Of a DNA stretch of 64,000 bases, positions 63,878 through 64,000 are shown piece by piece. The number at the start of each line of letters is the position of its first letter. Position 1 is the stretch's first letter. The position numbers and the translations under genes are program-made. Source of the DNA: an uncultured Aquimarina sp. (GTDB lineage: Bacteria; Bacteroidota; Bacteroidia; Flavobacteriales; Flavobacteriaceae); contig CANMKK010000013.1 of assembly GCA_947498455.1 (NCBI GenBank), forward strand, positions 54,575 through 118,574, read 5' to 3'. The notes under the pieces are model-generated. The model searched no databases and was not told the DNA's origin. It was given only the letters and a program-made list of their open reading frames with translations.

Positions 63878-64000
63878 CTATGTTGAATATAATGGGTAAT
63901 CAAATTTAAGTTTTCCACAGATGAAATAAATCATATTGATAAAGTTCTTAGTATTTCGATATCCTCTAGCTCTTTTTTTGGCTAGTTGTATTTTGGAATT
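63878..64000 (-). CDS. Transposase, C-terminal end (partial)
   Basis: Minus strand, running in from beyond the window and stopping at TAG 63878-63880. The 40 visible residues include NSKIQLAKKRARGYRNTKNF and INMIYFICGKLKFDYP. The pattern RARGYRN..NFINMIYF resembles the C-terminus of ISL3-type DDE transposases found in Flavobacteriaceae. The bases GGTTCTATGTTGAATAT starting at 63874 could be the inverted terminal repeat of the element, since they begin just past the stop. The rest of the element is outside the window. Confidence 0.7.
   Translation of the reverse strand, partial: NSKIQLAKKRARGYRNTKNFINMIYFICGKLKFDYPLYST

Overview
The window looks like a chromosomal segment of a marine-type member of the Bacteroidota, family Flavobacteriaceae. 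DNA is AT-rich. Several genes have TAnnTTTG-type -7 boxes and I see no consistent Shine-Dalgarno sites. Surface proteins carry type IX secretion (T9SS) C-terminal sorting domains, there are two TonB-dependent receptors with CarboxypepD_reg-like N-termini, and many lipoproteins are present. The SRP RNA has the classic TTG-N19-TAnnTTTG promoter. An Aquimarina-like genus is plausible, but that is inference.

Layout. 1-1.8 kb: the tail of a LolD/MacB-like ABC ATPase, then a minus-strand pair made of a LuxI/FeeM-like GNAT protein and a ThiF/E1-like adenylyltransferase. 2.1-5.9 kb: a secreted leucine-rich-repeat protein built from two tandem copies, then two small membrane-anchored proteins of unknown function. 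5.9-6.9 kb: a foldback (MITE-like) element, a 21-bp minisatellite and a small cysteine-rich peptide with a bacteriocin-type leader and mirror-symmetric cysteine spacing. 7.3-14.8 kb: a sodium:solute symporter, a CoA-binding protein, a hybrid histidine kinase with TPR sensor and a TonB-type receptor. 15.5-21 kb: FabH, a TetR-type regulator, HtpG and a membrane-tethered LuxR-type regulator. 21.2-29.7 kb: a DUF2723/TMEM260-like membrane glycosyltransferase, a Fic protein flanked by two copies of one terminator, an S9 peptidase, and an astacin-like protease gene broken by an in-frame amber codon. 30-39 kb: a DoxX-like protein divergent from an AraC regulator, an S1/P1 nuclease, and a co-directional run of alpha/beta hydrolase (nucleophile Ser replaced by Gly), HAD phosphatase, M61 peptidase, DUF819 permease and DUF4369-like lipoprotein. 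39.4-40.8 kb: a single-gene fusion of a CD-NTase-like (SMODS) nucleotidyltransferase with a two-TM SLATT-like effector, beside a 1.6-kb gene-poor stretch full of repeat remnants. 43-64 kb: PheT, an M57 metalloprotease, small membrane proteins, a VPS10/BNR T9SS protein with a lipoprotein partner, an ABC-F ATPase, a thioredoxin-fold lipoprotein without redox cysteines, transaldolase, an SDR, a second TonB receptor, the SRP RNA, glutaminyl cyclotransferase, and the end of a transposase.

The intergenic regions are unusually structured. At least four 162-bp near-identical foldback elements, one half element, five members of a related diverged subfamily and several other dispersed repeat families occupy most gaps over 300 bp. 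The strongest candidates for new biology are the CD-NTase/SLATT fusion (39359-40843), the mirror-cysteine peptide (6642-6827), the GNAT/E1 pair (261-1802) and the foldback element family.
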